Notes: generated by a model from the sequence alone, not told the origin. A stretch of DNA of 64,000 nt from Ruminiclostridium papyrosolvens DSM 2782 (GCF_029318685.1 NZ_CP119677.1:1523501-1587500), one strand, 5' to 3'. Shown: positions 9,145 through 18,936, counted from the first letter of the stretch. A program made the numbers and translations.

Positions 9145-9861
9145 TCAAGTAATATGTATAGGCGGTGTATCAACAACATATATTATTTTCTTCAATACAT
9201 CTTCGTTTTCCTTATAAGAATAACTGTCGTTTAAGATTCTAAGACTGGTTCCGTAGTCTATAAGTCCTCTTGAGATAATAGTACCTTTTTTGGTGAGAAT
9301 ATTGTCAACCTTTAATATGTTTTTCCAGAACTGCCTTGATGACCCCAAATCTATCTCCTTGTCGTTTTTAAACTTCAAAACATAGTGAAGCTGTACTTTT
9401 GAACTGGAACGTTTAGTGCTATAGGTACAGTAAACTTCGGCATTATTTATATCCTTCCAGCTATAATTCTGAGTTTTATGAATAAAACCGTTGCTAGAGG
9501 CTATTTCATTTTCATTTACCTTCGTATATGTTGAAAACATTTGAGTTACTATTATTAAGAAAATAACAGAAAGAATCAGAAGGACTTTAATTATACCCAG
9601 TCGTGTAATAATTTTGTATATTGTAGCAGGATAATAACCTGTTTCTTCACGAGACATAATAATAAAAAATACGGTAAAACCGTATAATGCAAATACCCAT
9701 TTTAAAAAGCCCGAACTAACAAACAGTAAATCTCCCGTGGACATAAATGTTTTTTGCTGAATAAAAATAAAAAGATTGTAAAGTATAACTAGAACTATAG
9801 AAATAGGAGTTCCGGTAAATACAAATTTTAACATAAAGCTTATTTTTTCTGCATGATCCAT
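9145..9861 (-). CDS. Membrane protein with C-terminal PH-like region, unknown function
   Basis: A 238-residue protein with three hydrophobic segments, about residues 15-36, 52-70 and 90-110. A soluble C-terminal half (about 112-238) follows, with alternating strands (VNENEIASSNGF, WKDINNAEVYCTYS, LHYVLKFKNDKEIDL) that resemble bacterial PH-like domains (bPH/YcxB type). I set the start at the ATG at 9861, which has GAGG five bases upstream. A TTG 21 codons earlier has no good ribosome site. It is first in the minus-strand run with the coiled-coil and zinc-ribbon genes. Function is not known. Confidence 0.6.
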   Translation of the reverse strand: MDHAEKISFMLKFVFTGTPISIVLVILYNLFIFIQQKTFMSTGDLLFVSSGFLKWVFALYGFTVFFIIMSREETGYYPATIYKIITRLGIIKVLLILSVIFLIIVTQMFSTYTKVNENEIASSNGFIHKTQNYSWKDINNAEVYCTYSTKRSSSKVQLHYVLKFKNDKEIDLGSSRQFWKNILKVDNILTKKGTIISRGLIDYGTSLRILNDSYSYKENEDVLKKIIYVVDTPPIHIT

Positions 9862-9947
9862 GAAAACCTCATAAATTATAAAATATTTCCCAACCATTAT
9901 ATAATCTGGAAAAGCTGTAGTCAAATATAAAGATGCAAATTTCTGCC

Positions 9948-9976
9948 TTGATTGTTTTGTACTATGTTGCTATAAT
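9948..9976 (+). promoter_or_regulatory. Promoter of the T-box/pheST transcript
   Basis: TTGATT (9948-9953), a 17-base spacer and TATAAT (9971-9976), about 35-40 bases before the first recognisable T-box element. The fit to sigma-A consensus is good. Confidence 0.65.
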
Positions 9977-10015
9977 ACCTTTATATATATGGGTTTGAAA
10001 TTATACTCCAATAGC

Positions 10016-10264
10016 TATGATGGAGAAAAGTAAGCGAGAGAAGAATATTTTAGAGAGAAGGTATCATCGGCTGAAAGTACCTTTAATATACTACTTGCCC
10101 AAGTTCCCTCCGAAGCTGCAGCTTTGAACCGTTTATTTTTTGTAGAGGCTGCCGGTTAAAACCGTTATATTTGAAAAAAGAGTCCGGGTAAGTTTATCCG
10201 GAAATTCGGGTGGTACCGCGAAGATAACCTTCGTCCCTTTATTGGGGCGGGGGTTTTTTATTTT
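10016..10264 (+). promoter_or_regulatory. T-box riboswitch (phenylalanine), controls pheST
   Basis: An untranslated leader that senses uncharged tRNA. Visible elements in order are an AGTAAGCGAGAG-type stem I start (10029 on), the AGAGAGAAGG...GGCTGAAAGTACC segment (about 10050-10083), and the conserved T-box GGGTGGTACCGCG at 10208-10220, whose GGTA/TGGT segment pairs with the tRNA acceptor end. The terminator hairpin at 10228-10253 is next. A TTC triplet at 10104-10106 is a possible Phe specifier codon, but I did not fold stem I. Uncharged tRNA-Phe should favour the antiterminator and read-through into pheST. The tRNA identity is inferred mainly from the downstream genes. Confidence 0.9.
10228..10259 (+). 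terminator. T-box leader terminator
   Basis: CCTTCGTCCC (10228-10237) pairs over ten positions, including G-T pairs, with GGGGCGGGGG (10244-10253). The loop is six bases and six T residues follow. It is the regulated terminator of the pheST leader. Confidence 0.85.
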
Positions 10265-10296
10265 GTGAAAGTAAGTAATGAAAGGAGATAATAGAA

Positions 10297-11328
10297 GTGA
10301 TTGACAAAATCAGTAATTTAAGAGATGCTGCCATAGGCAGGATCAAAGAAGCCGTCAACAGTGCGGAGGTAGAAGAACTCAGAGTAAAACTGCTGGGCAA
10401 AAAAGGTGAATTAACTGAAATGCTAAAAGACCTCAAGAACATGGATATTGAGGAAAGAAAGCAGTTCGGGCAGAAAGCAAATGCACTGAAAACCGAGTTA
10501 ACTGAGATAATTGAAGGAAAATTCAAGGAGCTTAGTGTAAAAGATGTAAAGAAGTCTTTATCCAGCGGATCAAACTTCGATATATCTTTACCGGGTACTA
10601 ACTTCAAGCTTGGTTCTTTGCACCCTGTAACGATTGTACAAAAGGAAATAGAAAGAATATTTACCGGAATGGGCTTCAATATAGTTGATGGTCCTGAGGC
10701 AGAGGAAGAGTTCTTCAATTTTGAAGCATTAAATATACCAAAGCACCATCCGGCAAGAGATATGCAGGACACATACTGGCTGGAAAACGGCTCTTTGCTG
10801 AGAACTCATACATCTCCATGTCAGGTTAGGGCAATGCAGAAGTACGGAGCACCTCTCAAGGTTATTGCTCCGGGAAGATGTTTCAGAAATGAAAGTACTG
10901 ATGCTTCTCATGAAAATACATTCTTTCAGTTAGAAGGAATGATGATTGACAAAAACGTGTCAATTGCAAACCTCATTTATGTAATGAAGCTGCTTTTGTC
11001 CGAAGTTTTTCAAAGAGATGTTAAAATAAGACTAAGACCGGGGTTTTTCCCATTCGTTGAACCGGGTTTTGAGCTTGACTTGAACTGTATGATATGTGGT
11101 GGAAAAGGTTGTCCTACCTGTAAGCATTCAGGCTGGATAGAATTACTGCCTTGCGGAATGGTTCATCCAAATGTACTTCGCTACGGTGGTATAGACACTG
11201 AGGAATATACAGGCTTTGCATTCGGACTTGGACTTACAAGACTTGCAATGATGAAATATGGAATAAGTGATATCCGTGTTCTTAATTCAGGTGATTTAAG
11301 AGCTATGGAACAATTTTCTGTAAGATAG
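10297..11328 (+). CDS. pheS: Phenylalanyl-tRNA synthetase alpha subunit
   Basis: Catalytic subunit of the alpha2-beta2 class II synthetase that charges tRNA-Phe. The 343 residues match the usual length. An N-terminal coiled coil (about 1-85) is followed by the catalytic core, with motif 2 (GRCFRNESTDASHENTFFQLEGM region) and motif 3 (FAFGLGLTRLAMMKYGI). GTG start at 10297 with AAAGGAGAT at 10281-10289. It follows the T-box leader directly and its stop is 12 bases before pheT, so the two subunits are made from one message. Confidence 0.97.
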   Translation: MIDKISNLRDAAIGRIKEAVNSAEVEELRVKLLGKKGELTEMLKDLKNMDIEERKQFGQKANALKTELTEIIEGKFKELSVKDVKKSLSSGSNFDISLPGTNFKLGSLHPVTIVQKEIERIFTGMGFNIVDGPEAEEEFFNFEALNIPKHHPARDMQDTYWLENGSLLRTHTSPCQVRAMQKYGAPLKVIAPGRCFRNESTDASHENTFFQLEGMMIDKNVSIANLIYVMKLLLSEVFQRDVKIRLRPGFFPFVEPGFELDLNCMICGGKGCPTCKHSGWIELLPCGMVHPNVLRYGGIDTEEYTGFAFGLGLTRLAMMKYGISDIRVLNSGDLRAMEQFSVR

Positions 11329-11340
11329 GAGGGAAAAGGA

Positions 11341-13722
11341 TTGAAAATATCATTAAACTGGATTAAAGATTATGTTGATTTAGAAGGCATTGATATAAAG
11401 GAATTATGGTACAGGTTTACCATGTCCACAGCAGAAGTTGAGGATGTGGAATTTGTAGGACAGGACATTAAAAACGTAGTTGTAGCTAAGGTTTTAAGCG
11501 TAAATCCACATCCTGAATCAAAAAAGTTGAAAATTACACAGGTGGATTCAGGCGATGGTGTAATTCAGATTGTTTGCGGAGCTCCAAATGTAGCAGAGGG
11601 CATTCTTGTACCTTTGGTAAAAATCGGAGGTTCTGTCTGTAAAATACCAAAGATAGGAAAAGCAAAACTTGTAGGAGTTGAAAGCTTTGGTATGCTGTGT
11701 TCAGCTTCAGAGTTGGGAATCAGTGATGATCACAGCGGGCTTCTTGTTCTGGAGGGTGACTACGCACCCGGTACCGACATAAAATCAATAATTGATATTG
11801 ATGATGTAATTATTGAGATAGACAATAAGTCCTTAACAAACAGACCTGACCTGTGGGGACATTATGGAATTGCCCGTGAAATTGCAGCCATATACGGAAG
11901 AGAACTGAAGCCAATGAACCTTGACAGTCTGGAAGGTTCGGAGGATAAGGCAAAACTTGATATAACTGTTGAAGATACGGAGAAATGTCTGAGATATTCA
12001 GGTCTTAAAATAGATGGTGTTAAGAAACTTGAAACTCCTATGAACATGAAGGTAAGGCTTTTCTACTGCGGAATGAGGTCAATATCTCCACTGGTAGATT
12101 TAACTAACTACCTCATGCTTGAAATGGGCCAGCCAATGCATGCGTTTGACTCAAGACAGGTGGAAAGTGGAATAGTTGTACGCTCTACAAAAGAAACTAC
12201 CCCTTTCACAACTCTGGACGGTGTTGAAAGAAAACTCCCTGAAGATGCATTGCTTATTTGTACAAAGGAACGTCCTGTTGCAATAGCAGGTATAATGGGT
12301 GGCGAAAATTCAGAGGTACTGGAAGATACAACTTCAATATTACTGGAATCTGCTACTTTTGAGGGCTCTTCAACCAGAAAAAGCTCAACCAAAATAGGAC
12401 TTCGTACAGAAGCAAGTGCAAGATACGAAAAAATGCTTGACCCCAATATGACAGTTCAGGCAATACAAAGGTTTGTAAAACTTCTTCGTGATATTCAGCC
12501 TGATATACAGTTTACATCAGCTTTGACAGACGTTTATTGTAATGAGCTTGAGCCAATTGATATAGAAATAACCAAACCGTATATCGACAAGTACATCGGA
12601 AACACCCTGACTACCGAAAAAATGGTTGAGATACTCAGGGCTCTGGAATTCAAGGTTGATGTAGACGGAGATACTTTCAGAATAAAAGTTCCTACCTTCA
12701 GAGCAACAAAGGATATAACTATGAAGGTAGATATAATAGAAGAAATAACAAGAGTTTTCGGTTATGATAATATTCAGCCTCAGACTCTTGATATTGCCTT
12801 AAAGCCATTGCAATATAATGAAGAAAGGCTTCTTGACCATAAAATAAAGGAATTGCTTTCAGAAAGATTCGGTGCCTCCGAGGTCAACAGCTATATATGG
12901 TATGATAATACTTTCAATTCTAGAGCAGGTATTGAAACGAATGCACAAGTAAAGGTTCTGAACCCACAGGCTCAGGATTCCAATACCCTGAGAGACAGCA
13001 TGGTTCCGGGAATGCTTTCCTTTGCTGAAAAAAATGAAAAGACATATGACGATTTTTCATTGTTTGAAATTGGAAGTGTATTCAAAGCTGAAACTTCAAA
13101 AGAAAAGTGCGAACAGCACAAGAATATATGTATTTTGGTTGCAAGTAAAATTAAAAGTGAAGACGAGCTTTTCTATGAATTAAAAGGAATGCTCTCCTTT
13201 ATTGCCAAAACTTTAAAAAATGTTGATTTTGAATATACAGCATGTACCAGCGGTTATAACTGGGTTCATCCTATGAAATCAGTTGACGTAAGCTATAACG
13301 GTAATATGATGGGATACATTGCAGCAGTTCACCCCATGATTAAGAAAAACATCGGCAAAAAGCTGAATATTGCAGTCCTCGAGATAAACAGGGATGTACT
13401 CCAGAGTATTGAACAAAAACTGTTTAAATACAAAGAGCCGTCCAAATATCCGGAAGTCCTGCTTGACTACAGCTTCCTTGTTGACAATAGTGTAACATTT
13501 GACAAACTGATGCAGGATATCAGAGGCTTCAAGTCAAAGGTACTAAACGGTTTTGAATTTGTCACAATATACAATGGAAAAGGCTTACCTGAAGGAAAGA
13601 AGAGTATGACTTTCAGATTTGTAATCGGGTCAGATGAAAAAACCCTCTCCAGTGAGGATATAAATGAATTTGCAAACAGTCTGCTAAACTATATGGCAGA
13701 GGTGGGTTATACCCTCAGATAA
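11341..13722 (+). CDS. pheT: Phenylalanyl-tRNA synthetase beta subunit
   Basis: Large subunit of the Phe-tRNA synthetase, responsible for tRNA binding and editing. The 793 residues are typical. The domain order fits: a tRNA-binding (EMAP-like) domain near residues 40-150 (VVVAKVLSVNPHPESKKLKI), the B3/4 editing region (about 210-390, with GIMGGENSEV), B5 (about 405-475), a core-like domain, and a C-terminal anticodon-binding FDX-ACB domain (about 700-793, SKYPEVLLDYSFLVDN and KSMTFRFVI). The start is a TTG with GGAGGG eight bases upstream; this start gives the standard MKISLNWIKDYVD opening. It ends the pheST operon before a strong hairpin. Confidence 0.97.
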   Translation: MKISLNWIKDYVDLEGIDIKELWYRFTMSTAEVEDVEFVGQDIKNVVVAKVLSVNPHPESKKLKITQVDSGDGVIQIVCGAPNVAEGILVPLVKIGGSVCKIPKIGKAKLVGVESFGMLCSASELGISDDHSGLLVLEGDYAPGTDIKSIIDIDDVIIEIDNKSLTNRPDLWGHYGIAREIAAIYGRELKPMNLDSLEGSEDKAKLDITVEDTEKCLRYSGLKIDGVKKLETPMNMKVRLFYCGMRSISPLVDLTNYLMLEMGQPMHAFDSRQVESGIVVRSTKETTPFTTLDGVERKLPEDALLICTKERPVAIAGIMGGENSEVLEDTTSILLESATFEGSSTRKSSTKIGLRTEASARYEKMLDPNMTVQAIQRFVKLLRDIQPDIQFTSALTDVYCNELEPIDIEITKPYIDKYIGNTLTTEKMVEILRALEFKVDVDGDTFRIKVPTFRATKDITMKVDIIEEITRVFGYDNIQPQTLDIALKPLQYNEERLLDHKIKELLSERFGASEVNSYIWYDNTFNSRAGIETNAQVKVLNPQAQDSNTLRDSMVPGMLSFAEKNEKTYDDFSLFEIGSVFKAETSKEKCEQHKNICILVASKIKSEDELFYELKGMLSFIAKTLKNVDFEYTACTSGYNWVHPMKSVDVSYNGNMMGYIAAVHPMIKKNIGKKLNIAVLEINRDVLQSIEQKLFKYKEPSKYPEVLLDYSFLVDNSVTFDKLMQDIRGFKSKVLNGFEFVTIYNGKGLPEGKKSMTFRFVIGSDEKTLSSEDINEFANSLLNYMAEVGYTLR

Positions 13723-13754
13723 GGATTAAGCAGTTACTATTTCAATTAAAGATA

Positions 13755-13808
13755 AAAAGCACATTAGCGAAATGCCCTTTAACATTGGGTTTTAGCTAAT
13801 GTGCTTTT
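13755..13808. terminator. Terminator after pheT, likely bidirectional
   Basis: A 14-bp perfect stem, AAAAGCACATTAGC (13755-13768) with GCTAATGTGCTTTT (13795-13808) and a 26-base loop. It lies between convergent pheT and the spore protein gene. Confidence 0.8.
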
Positions 13809-13821
13809 GTTATTTACACAT

Positions 13822-14049
13822 TTATTGATTTCTCAACTGATTTTCATAGGCTTCAATCATTCTCTTAACCATTTGTCCACCAATAGGACCGCCTTCAGAG
13901 CCATTCTGTTTTGAAGTTAAATCTCCCTTGTAGTGGTCATTGTTCTCTTTGGTGAATTGAGTTCTGCCAATTTCAGCAGCACACTCCATCTTAAACCTGG
14001 TAAGTGCTTCTCTGCTGTCTTCCACAAGTGGTGTTTTAGGTCTCGACAT
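13822..14049 (-). CDS. Alpha/beta-type small acid-soluble spore protein
   Basis: A 75-residue DNA-binding spore protein that coats and protects the chromosome in dormant spores. The C-terminal signature GDLTSKQNGSEGG...GGQMVKRMIEAYE and the N-terminal LTRFKMECAAEIG region identify the family. The usual GPR protease site region (ELGI.EFA-like) is replaced here by AAEIGRTQFTKEN, so the cleavage site is diverged. An AAAGGAGAA ribosome site precedes the ATG. It is a single-gene unit. Transcription by a forespore sigma factor (sigma-G) is expected from the family, but I could not define the promoter with confidence. It shows that the organism forms spores. Confidence 0.92.
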   Translation of the reverse strand: MSRPKTPLVEDSREALTRFKMECAAEIGRTQFTKENNDHYKGDLTSKQNGSEGGPIGGQMVKRMIEAYENQLRNQ

Positions 14050-14267
14050 AATAATTCTCCTTTTTGCTTATATTATTAACGGAAACAATCCGTCTAAATG
14101 TATTTTTATCAACATTGCAGATTTTGTTACATGTAAATATTACGCAAATTGGTTTAAAGAATATATATTTTGTCACAAAAAAAGGAAATATAACTTTTAT
14201 TTGCTAGTTCCAAATGTTATACTAGTAAAGATAAAATTAGCATAAAGAGCAATTTAGGAGGATACTT

Positions 14268-15620
14268 ATGGAAAGAGTAACATTTGACAGCTCCAAAGCT
14301 TCCGGCTTTGTAAGCGATTACGAGATTAACTATTTCGAAGGCTACGCAGAACAGGCACATAAAATGCTTCATGAAAAAACCGGCCCCGGAAGTGATTTTT
14401 TAGGATGGGTTGATTTACCATTAAATTACGATAAAGATGAATTTGCACGTATAAAGAAGTCCGCTGAGAAAATCAAGTCCGATTCTGATGTACTGATAGT
14501 TATAGGAATCGGAGGTTCTTATCTTGGTGCGAGAGCAGCAATAGAAATGCTATCACATTCTTTTTACAATATGTTGCCAAAGGATAAGAGAAAAACCCCT
14601 GAAATCTACTTTGTAGGAAACAACATCAGTTCAACTTATCTTTCTGACCTTTTAGAATTAATAGAAGGCAAAGAAGTATCAGTTAACGTTATATCAAAAT
14701 CAGGTACAACTACAGAACCAGCAGTGGCTTTCAGAATATTCAAGGAATACATGGAAAACAAGTACGGCAGGCAGGAGGCTCAAAAAAGAATATACGCAAC
14801 TACAGACAAAGCAAGAGGAGCTTTAAAGAAACTTGCTGATGAAGAAGGCTATGAGTCTTTTGTAATTGCTGATGATATAGGTGGCAGATTTTCGGTTCTG
14901 ACAGCTGTTGGACTTCTGCCAATTGCTGTTTGCGGTGCAGATATTGATATGATTATGAAGGGTGCTCTTGACGCATATAATCAGTACAAGGATTTCGATT
15001 TCAAAAACAATGACTGCTACAGATATGCAGCTGCAAGGAATGCACTCTATAACAAGAATAAGACTATTGAGATTATGGTTAACTATGAACCGTCACTTCA
15101 TTTCTTTACTGAATGGTGGAAGCAGCTTTATGGAGAGAGTGAAGGAAAGGATCAGAAGGGCATTTTCCCTGCGGGAGTTGATTTTACAACCGACCTTCAT
15201 TCCATGGGACAGTATGTACAGGATGGTTTAAGAAACCTTTTTGAAACTGTTATAAACATTGGTAAGGCTAAGAAAAGCATAACAATAAAAGAGGATAAGG
15301 ACAACATTGACGGCCTTAACTTCCTTGCAGGAAAAGAAATGGCATTCGTTAACAATAAGGCTTTTGAAGGAACACTCCTTGCTCATACAGATGGAGGAGT
15401 ACCTAATCTTATTGTTAATGTTCCTGAGCTTAATGAGTACTATTTCGGAAACCTTGTATACTTCTTTGAAAAGGCTTGTGGAATAAGCGGATATCTTCTT
15501 GCTGTAAATCCATTTAACCAGCCGGGTGTAGAGGCATACAAGAAAAATATGTTTGCACTCCTTGGTAAACCGGGATTTGAGGAGCAGAAGAAAGAATTGG
15601 AAGCAAGACTTGGTAAGTAA
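14268..15620 (+). CDS. pgi: Glucose-6-phosphate isomerase
   Basis: Interconverts glucose-6-phosphate and fructose-6-phosphate in glycolysis. The 450 residues match the compact Firmicutes form. Family motifs are present: [14 protein letters not shown] (phosphosugar binding), [18 protein letters not shown] and [16 protein letters not shown]. The ATG start has TTAGGAGGA upstream. It is monocistronic, with a hairpin terminator 33 bases after the stop. Glucose-1-phosphate released by a GH94 phosphorylase would reach this step after phosphoglucomutase, but the two genes are about 6.5 kb apart and not co-transcribed. Confidence 0.97.
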   Translation: MERVTFDSSKASGFVSDYEINYFEGYAEQAHKMLHEKTGPGSDFLGWVDLPLNYDKDEFARIKKSAEKIKSDSDVLIVIGIGGSYLGARAAIEMLSHSFYNMLPKDKRKTPEIYFVGNNISSTYLSDLLELIEGKEVSVNVISKSGTTTEPAVAFRIFKEYMENKYGRQEAQKRIYATTDKARGALKKLADEEGYESFVIADDIGGRFSVLTAVGLLPIAVCGADIDMIMKGALDAYNQYKDFDFKNNDCYRYAAARNALYNKNKTIEIMVNYEPSLHFFTEWWKQLYGESEGKDQKGIFPAGVDFTTDLHSMGQYVQDGLRNLFETVINIGKAKKSITIKEDKDNIDGLNFLAGKEMAFVNNKAFEGTLLAHTDGGVPNLIVNVPELNEYYFGNLVYFFEKACGISGYLLAVNPFNQPGVEAYKKNMFALLGKPGFEEQKKELEARLGK

Positions 15621-15652
15621 ATTATATATATTTTAGTATTAAATCAGAAAAT

Positions 15653-15689
15653 AAACATATGTCCGTGAAGGGCATATGTTTATTTTTTT
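15653..15689 (+). terminator. Terminator after pgi
   Basis: AAACATATGTCC (15653-15664) pairs with GGGCATATGTTT (15670-15681) with one G-T pair and a five-base loop. A run of seven T follows one base later. Confidence 0.8.
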
Positions 15690-15770
15690 CGATAAGTATC
15701 CCAAGTATATTCACAATGTTTAAAGCTAAGTATATAATTTAAGCAATAATAGGACATTAAGGAGATTACA

Positions 15771-16355
15771 ATGGACAAATCAGTAAAGCTTAAAATATCG
15801 GAAAACAGAAAAGTAAAAGGTGCAATATCAGATTTTACAATATCGTACTCCTCCAAAAATCCGGATAACAAAAGTGCCAGTAACAAAATAATTTCAGCAT
15901 TTAAAGGCAACCAAAATATTATTATTGAAATAGACAGCTCACTGATGACTTTGGATGAGGATAAAAAGAATCTCTTACTGGGACGTCTGACAGCTACTTT
16001 AGAGAAATTGAACCCCAAATATATAATAAATAAGGTTCATTATGACAAAAAACGTTCATTTTTATCAGTTCCCATTGAAAGTAAAAAAGTTGAGGGTTTG
16101 AAAATAAATATATTTGCCGACCATAACATTTGGGGAAAGGAAGAGTTCACAGATGTGATTCCTGAGTATGGAGTAAGGTACTATATTACAGAGGGATTTA
16201 GTGATTTGGAAACCTTTATGGAAGAGGATGAAGAAGAACGTGGTAACAAGTGCAGTATGGTTATTTTTGATCATATAGTGCTTGGAAGTATGGGAATAAA
16301 TACAACAAAAAGTTTGACAGAATTAAAAAGTATGTTGGATAAAAACATGTTGTAG
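15771..16355 (+). CDS. Protein of unknown function
   Basis: A 194-residue soluble, lysine-rich protein with no signal peptide, membrane segment or motif that I recognise. The composition is strongly acidic near the C-terminus (ETFMEEDEEERGNK). The ATG has TTAAGGAGATTA just upstream, so it is very likely a real gene. It stands between pgi and folC with a gap of about 100 bases to folC, and may share a transcript with folC. Nothing in the neighbourhood points to a function. Confidence 0.6.
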   Translation: MDKSVKLKISENRKVKGAISDFTISYSSKNPDNKSASNKIISAFKGNQNIIIEIDSSLMTLDEDKKNLLLGRLTATLEKLNPKYIINKVHYDKKRSFLSVPIESKKVEGLKINIFADHNIWGKEEFTDVIPEYGVRYYITEGFSDLETFMEEDEEERGNKCSMVIFDHIVLGSMGINTTKSLTELKSMLDKNML

Positions 16356-16457
16356 CAGGCGCCTGATGGTTTCTAATTGACTGTATATAAAAAAACTGCT
16401 ATTGTTTACTTATATTATATATATTTGACAATAGGTAATAATTTTTGGAGGTTTACC

Positions 16458-17732
16458 ATGAATTATGAAGCTGCATTGGAATATTTGCATGGTACCCTTA
16501 AGTTTGGCAGTATATTCGGACTTGACAGAATTACAAAACTTTTGGATTTAATGGGCAATCCCCAAAAAAAGCTAAAGTTTATTCATATTGCCGGAACAAA
16601 TGGCAAGGGTTCTACAACAGCATTTATAAGCAACATTTTACTTGAAGCAGGATATAGGACAGGTATGTTTACTTCTCCTTATATTCAAAGATTTACAGAA
16701 AGGATTAAAGTTAACAACACTGAGATATCAAACAATGAACTTGCTGAACAAGTTTTGAAAATAAAGAAAAAAATAGAAGAAATGGTGAGTGATGGATTTG
16801 AACATCCTACAGAGTTTGAAATCATTACAGCCGCTGCTATGGAATATTTCTACACACAGAACTGTGATTTTGTTGTATTGGAAGTAGGCCTTGGAGGTAT
16901 TGTAGATTCTACAAATGTAATAGATTTACCTGAAGTATCGGTTATTACCACAATCAGTATGGATCATATGGATAGATTGGGGGATACTCTCGGGGAGATT
17001 GCAGCTCACAAGGCGGGTATAATAAAACAAAACGGATTGGTTGTGCTTTATCCTCAGGAGCAGGAAGCTGAAGAAGTAATAAATAAGGTAGCCAAAGAGA
17101 AAAATGCAAAGATACATAAAGTAGATTTTTCAACTATATCGAAAAAATCTTTTGGCTTAGAAGGACAAATATTTGAATATAAAGACTTTGAAAATATAAA
17201 AATCGGTTTACTGGGCGATCATCAGATGAGAAATGCTGCCGTTGCAATTGATACCTGCGAACTTTTATGTAATAAAGGTGTTGCTATTACACATAGGAAT
17301 ATATTAGACGGGTTGGAAAACACTACATGGCCCGGCAGGTTGGAAATAATTAACGAAAACCCTTTAGTTATGATAGACGGAGCACATAATCTGGAGGGCG
17401 GTCAGGCTCTGAATTCCGCAATGGACAAGTATTTTATACAAAAGAAAAAGATTTTTATCGTAGGCTTTTTACGTGATAAGGATTTTAAAGGAATAATGGA
17501 TATGTTGAGCAGTAAAGCAGATACTATTATTACCGTCACTCCCAATAATGATAGAGCTGTTCCTTCTGCTGAACTGGCCGAATTTTTAAAGATATATTCT
17601 TGTACCGTAATAGATGGAATAAGTATCCAAAACGGATTACGGATTGCAGTTGGCCTTGCAGATAAAGAAAGCGTTATCTGTGCTTTTGGTTCACTTTATA
17701 TGATTGGAGAAATAAGAGGACATTATAAATAG
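16458..17732 (+). CDS. folC: Folylpolyglutamate synthase / dihydrofolate synthase
   Basis: ATP-dependent ligase of the Mur ligase family that adds glutamate to folates (and possibly to dihydropteroate). It has 424 residues from the ATG at 16458, which has GGAGG nine bases upstream; a longer in-frame reading from 16377 lacks a ribosome site. The P-loop HIAGTNGKGSTTAFISN, the following GMFTSPYIQRFTERI and the EVGLGG.VDSTNVI segment are diagnostic. The C-terminal Mur-type domain includes MIDGAHNLEGG. The TPR membrane protein follows after 32 bases and probably shares the transcript. Confidence 0.95.
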   Translation: MNYEAALEYLHGTLKFGSIFGLDRITKLLDLMGNPQKKLKFIHIAGTNGKGSTTAFISNILLEAGYRTGMFTSPYIQRFTERIKVNNTEISNNELAEQVLKIKKKIEEMVSDGFEHPTEFEIITAAAMEYFYTQNCDFVVLEVGLGGIVDSTNVIDLPEVSVITTISMDHMDRLGDTLGEIAAHKAGIIKQNGLVVLYPQEQEAEEVINKVAKEKNAKIHKVDFSTISKKSFGLEGQIFEYKDFENIKIGLLGDHQMRNAAVAIDTCELLCNKGVAITHRNILDGLENTTWPGRLEIINENPLVMIDGAHNLEGGQALNSAMDKYFIQKKKIFIVGFLRDKDFKGIMDMLSSKADTIITVTPNNDRAVPSAELAEFLKIYSCTVIDGISIQNGLRIAVGLADKESVICAFGSLYMIGEIRGHYK

Positions 17733-17764
17733 AAAATCAAAACGCTTTGAAGGGAGCTTTTGTT

Positions 17765-18880
17765 ATGGATTTAAAACAGGAAATTAGAAGTTTTACTCCT
17801 ATCGACATAGAAAAACTATCCCAGGAAAAGAACGTGTCCGAAAAGGTAATAGATTCTGTAAAAGGGTATAATAAAGCCATAGAAAATCTGCGTACCGGCA
17901 GCGAAGATATAGCTATGATTGAACTGAAGAAGGTCATTTCAGTTAATCCGGATTTTTTTGAAGCAGTTAATTTACTTGGTTTATGCTATGCATATACAAA
18001 TCAGATAGGTAAGGCGCAAGAACTTTTTGCAAGAGTTGCAGATTCAGAAGGCAATTCAGCTAAAGTTGAAGAATATTTAAATTATATAGGCAGGGAAAGC
18101 ACTTCGGGAAAGGGTGCCGGTAATATAAGAACGGTAAAACCCGAGGTAAGCCCAAAGAACCCAAAGCAAAGAGCCGCAAAACCAAAGAAGCCTACTAACG
18201 AAGAAGTACAGCCTGAATATGTATTAATCAAAAATTTAGGCTCACAATTAAAGAAGCCTTCTGTTGCCGTAACCATAAACATATTAAGCGTTATTTGCCT
18301 TATAGCGGCAATTGCTGTTTTTATGGTAAATTATAAAAATACCCGCAGTAATGAAAGCAGCCCGGATACAACTGTAAATACAAATGAGAAATACAACAAG
18401 GTAGTATCTCAAAATGAAAAACTCAAGAAGGATTTGGATGCAGCCAATTTAAAACTAAAGCAAATACAGCTGTCTTCTCAGTTATCTCAAATATCAGGAT
18501 TATATGGACAATACAAATATGTTGAAGCTGCAGATATGCTTTTAGCATTACCGGCAAAGGACTTATCTGCAGAGAATAAAAAGAAGTATGATTCCATAAA
18601 AGCCAATATACTTAATAGCGCTGCAAACCAATTAACGACAGAAGGAAACAGCTTATTTAACAAGAAAAAATATAAAGAAGCAATTCAAAAGCTTGAAAAG
18701 GTGTTTACTTATGGGGCAAAATGGCCTTTTGGAGATAAGGCCCTCTACGTACTGGGTAAAAGTTATGTGGCAAATAATGAACCTCAAAAGGGTGCAGAAA
18801 CATATAATAAGCTTATAAATGACTATCCGGCTTCAACCTACTCGAGATACGCCAAAAGCAGGCTGGAGTCATTAAAATAA
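17765..18880 (+). CDS. Membrane-anchored TPR protein
   Basis: A 371-residue protein. An N-terminal cytosolic TPR-like part (about residues 40-110, with NLLGLCYAYTNQIGKAQELFARV) is followed by a Lys/Pro-rich linker, one membrane span at about 168-188, and a short coiled coil (NEKLKKDLDAANLKLKQIQLS). A C-terminal TPR region (about 240-371, with GNSLFNKKKYKEAIQKLEKVF and KGAETYNKLINDYPASTYS) resembles YbgF/Tol-Pal-type repeats. The ATG at 17765 is preceded by AAGGGAG. TPR proteins usually hold complexes together, and the partner is unknown. A terminator follows. Confidence 0.75.
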   Translation: MDLKQEIRSFTPIDIEKLSQEKNVSEKVIDSVKGYNKAIENLRTGSEDIAMIELKKVISVNPDFFEAVNLLGLCYAYTNQIGKAQELFARVADSEGNSAKVEEYLNYIGRESTSGKGAGNIRTVKPEVSPKNPKQRAAKPKKPTNEEVQPEYVLIKNLGSQLKKPSVAVTINILSVICLIAAIAVFMVNYKNTRSNESSPDTTVNTNEKYNKVVSQNEKLKKDLDAANLKLKQIQLSSQLSQISGLYGQYKYVEAADMLLALPAKDLSAENKKKYDSIKANILNSAANQLTTEGNSLFNKKKYKEAIQKLEKVFTYGAKWPFGDKALYVLGKSYVANNEPQKGAETYNKLINDYPASTYSRYAKSRLESLK

Positions 18881-18893
18881 TATGCACATGTAT

Positions 18894-18936
18894 AAAAAAG
18901 CACTTTTACACCACTAAAGGTATAAGTGCTTTTTTT
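18894..18936 (+). terminator. Terminator after the TPR gene
   Basis: AAAAAAGCACTT (18894-18905) pairs with AAGTGCTTTTTT (18924-18936 region), and the T-run forms the right arm. Confidence 0.75.
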
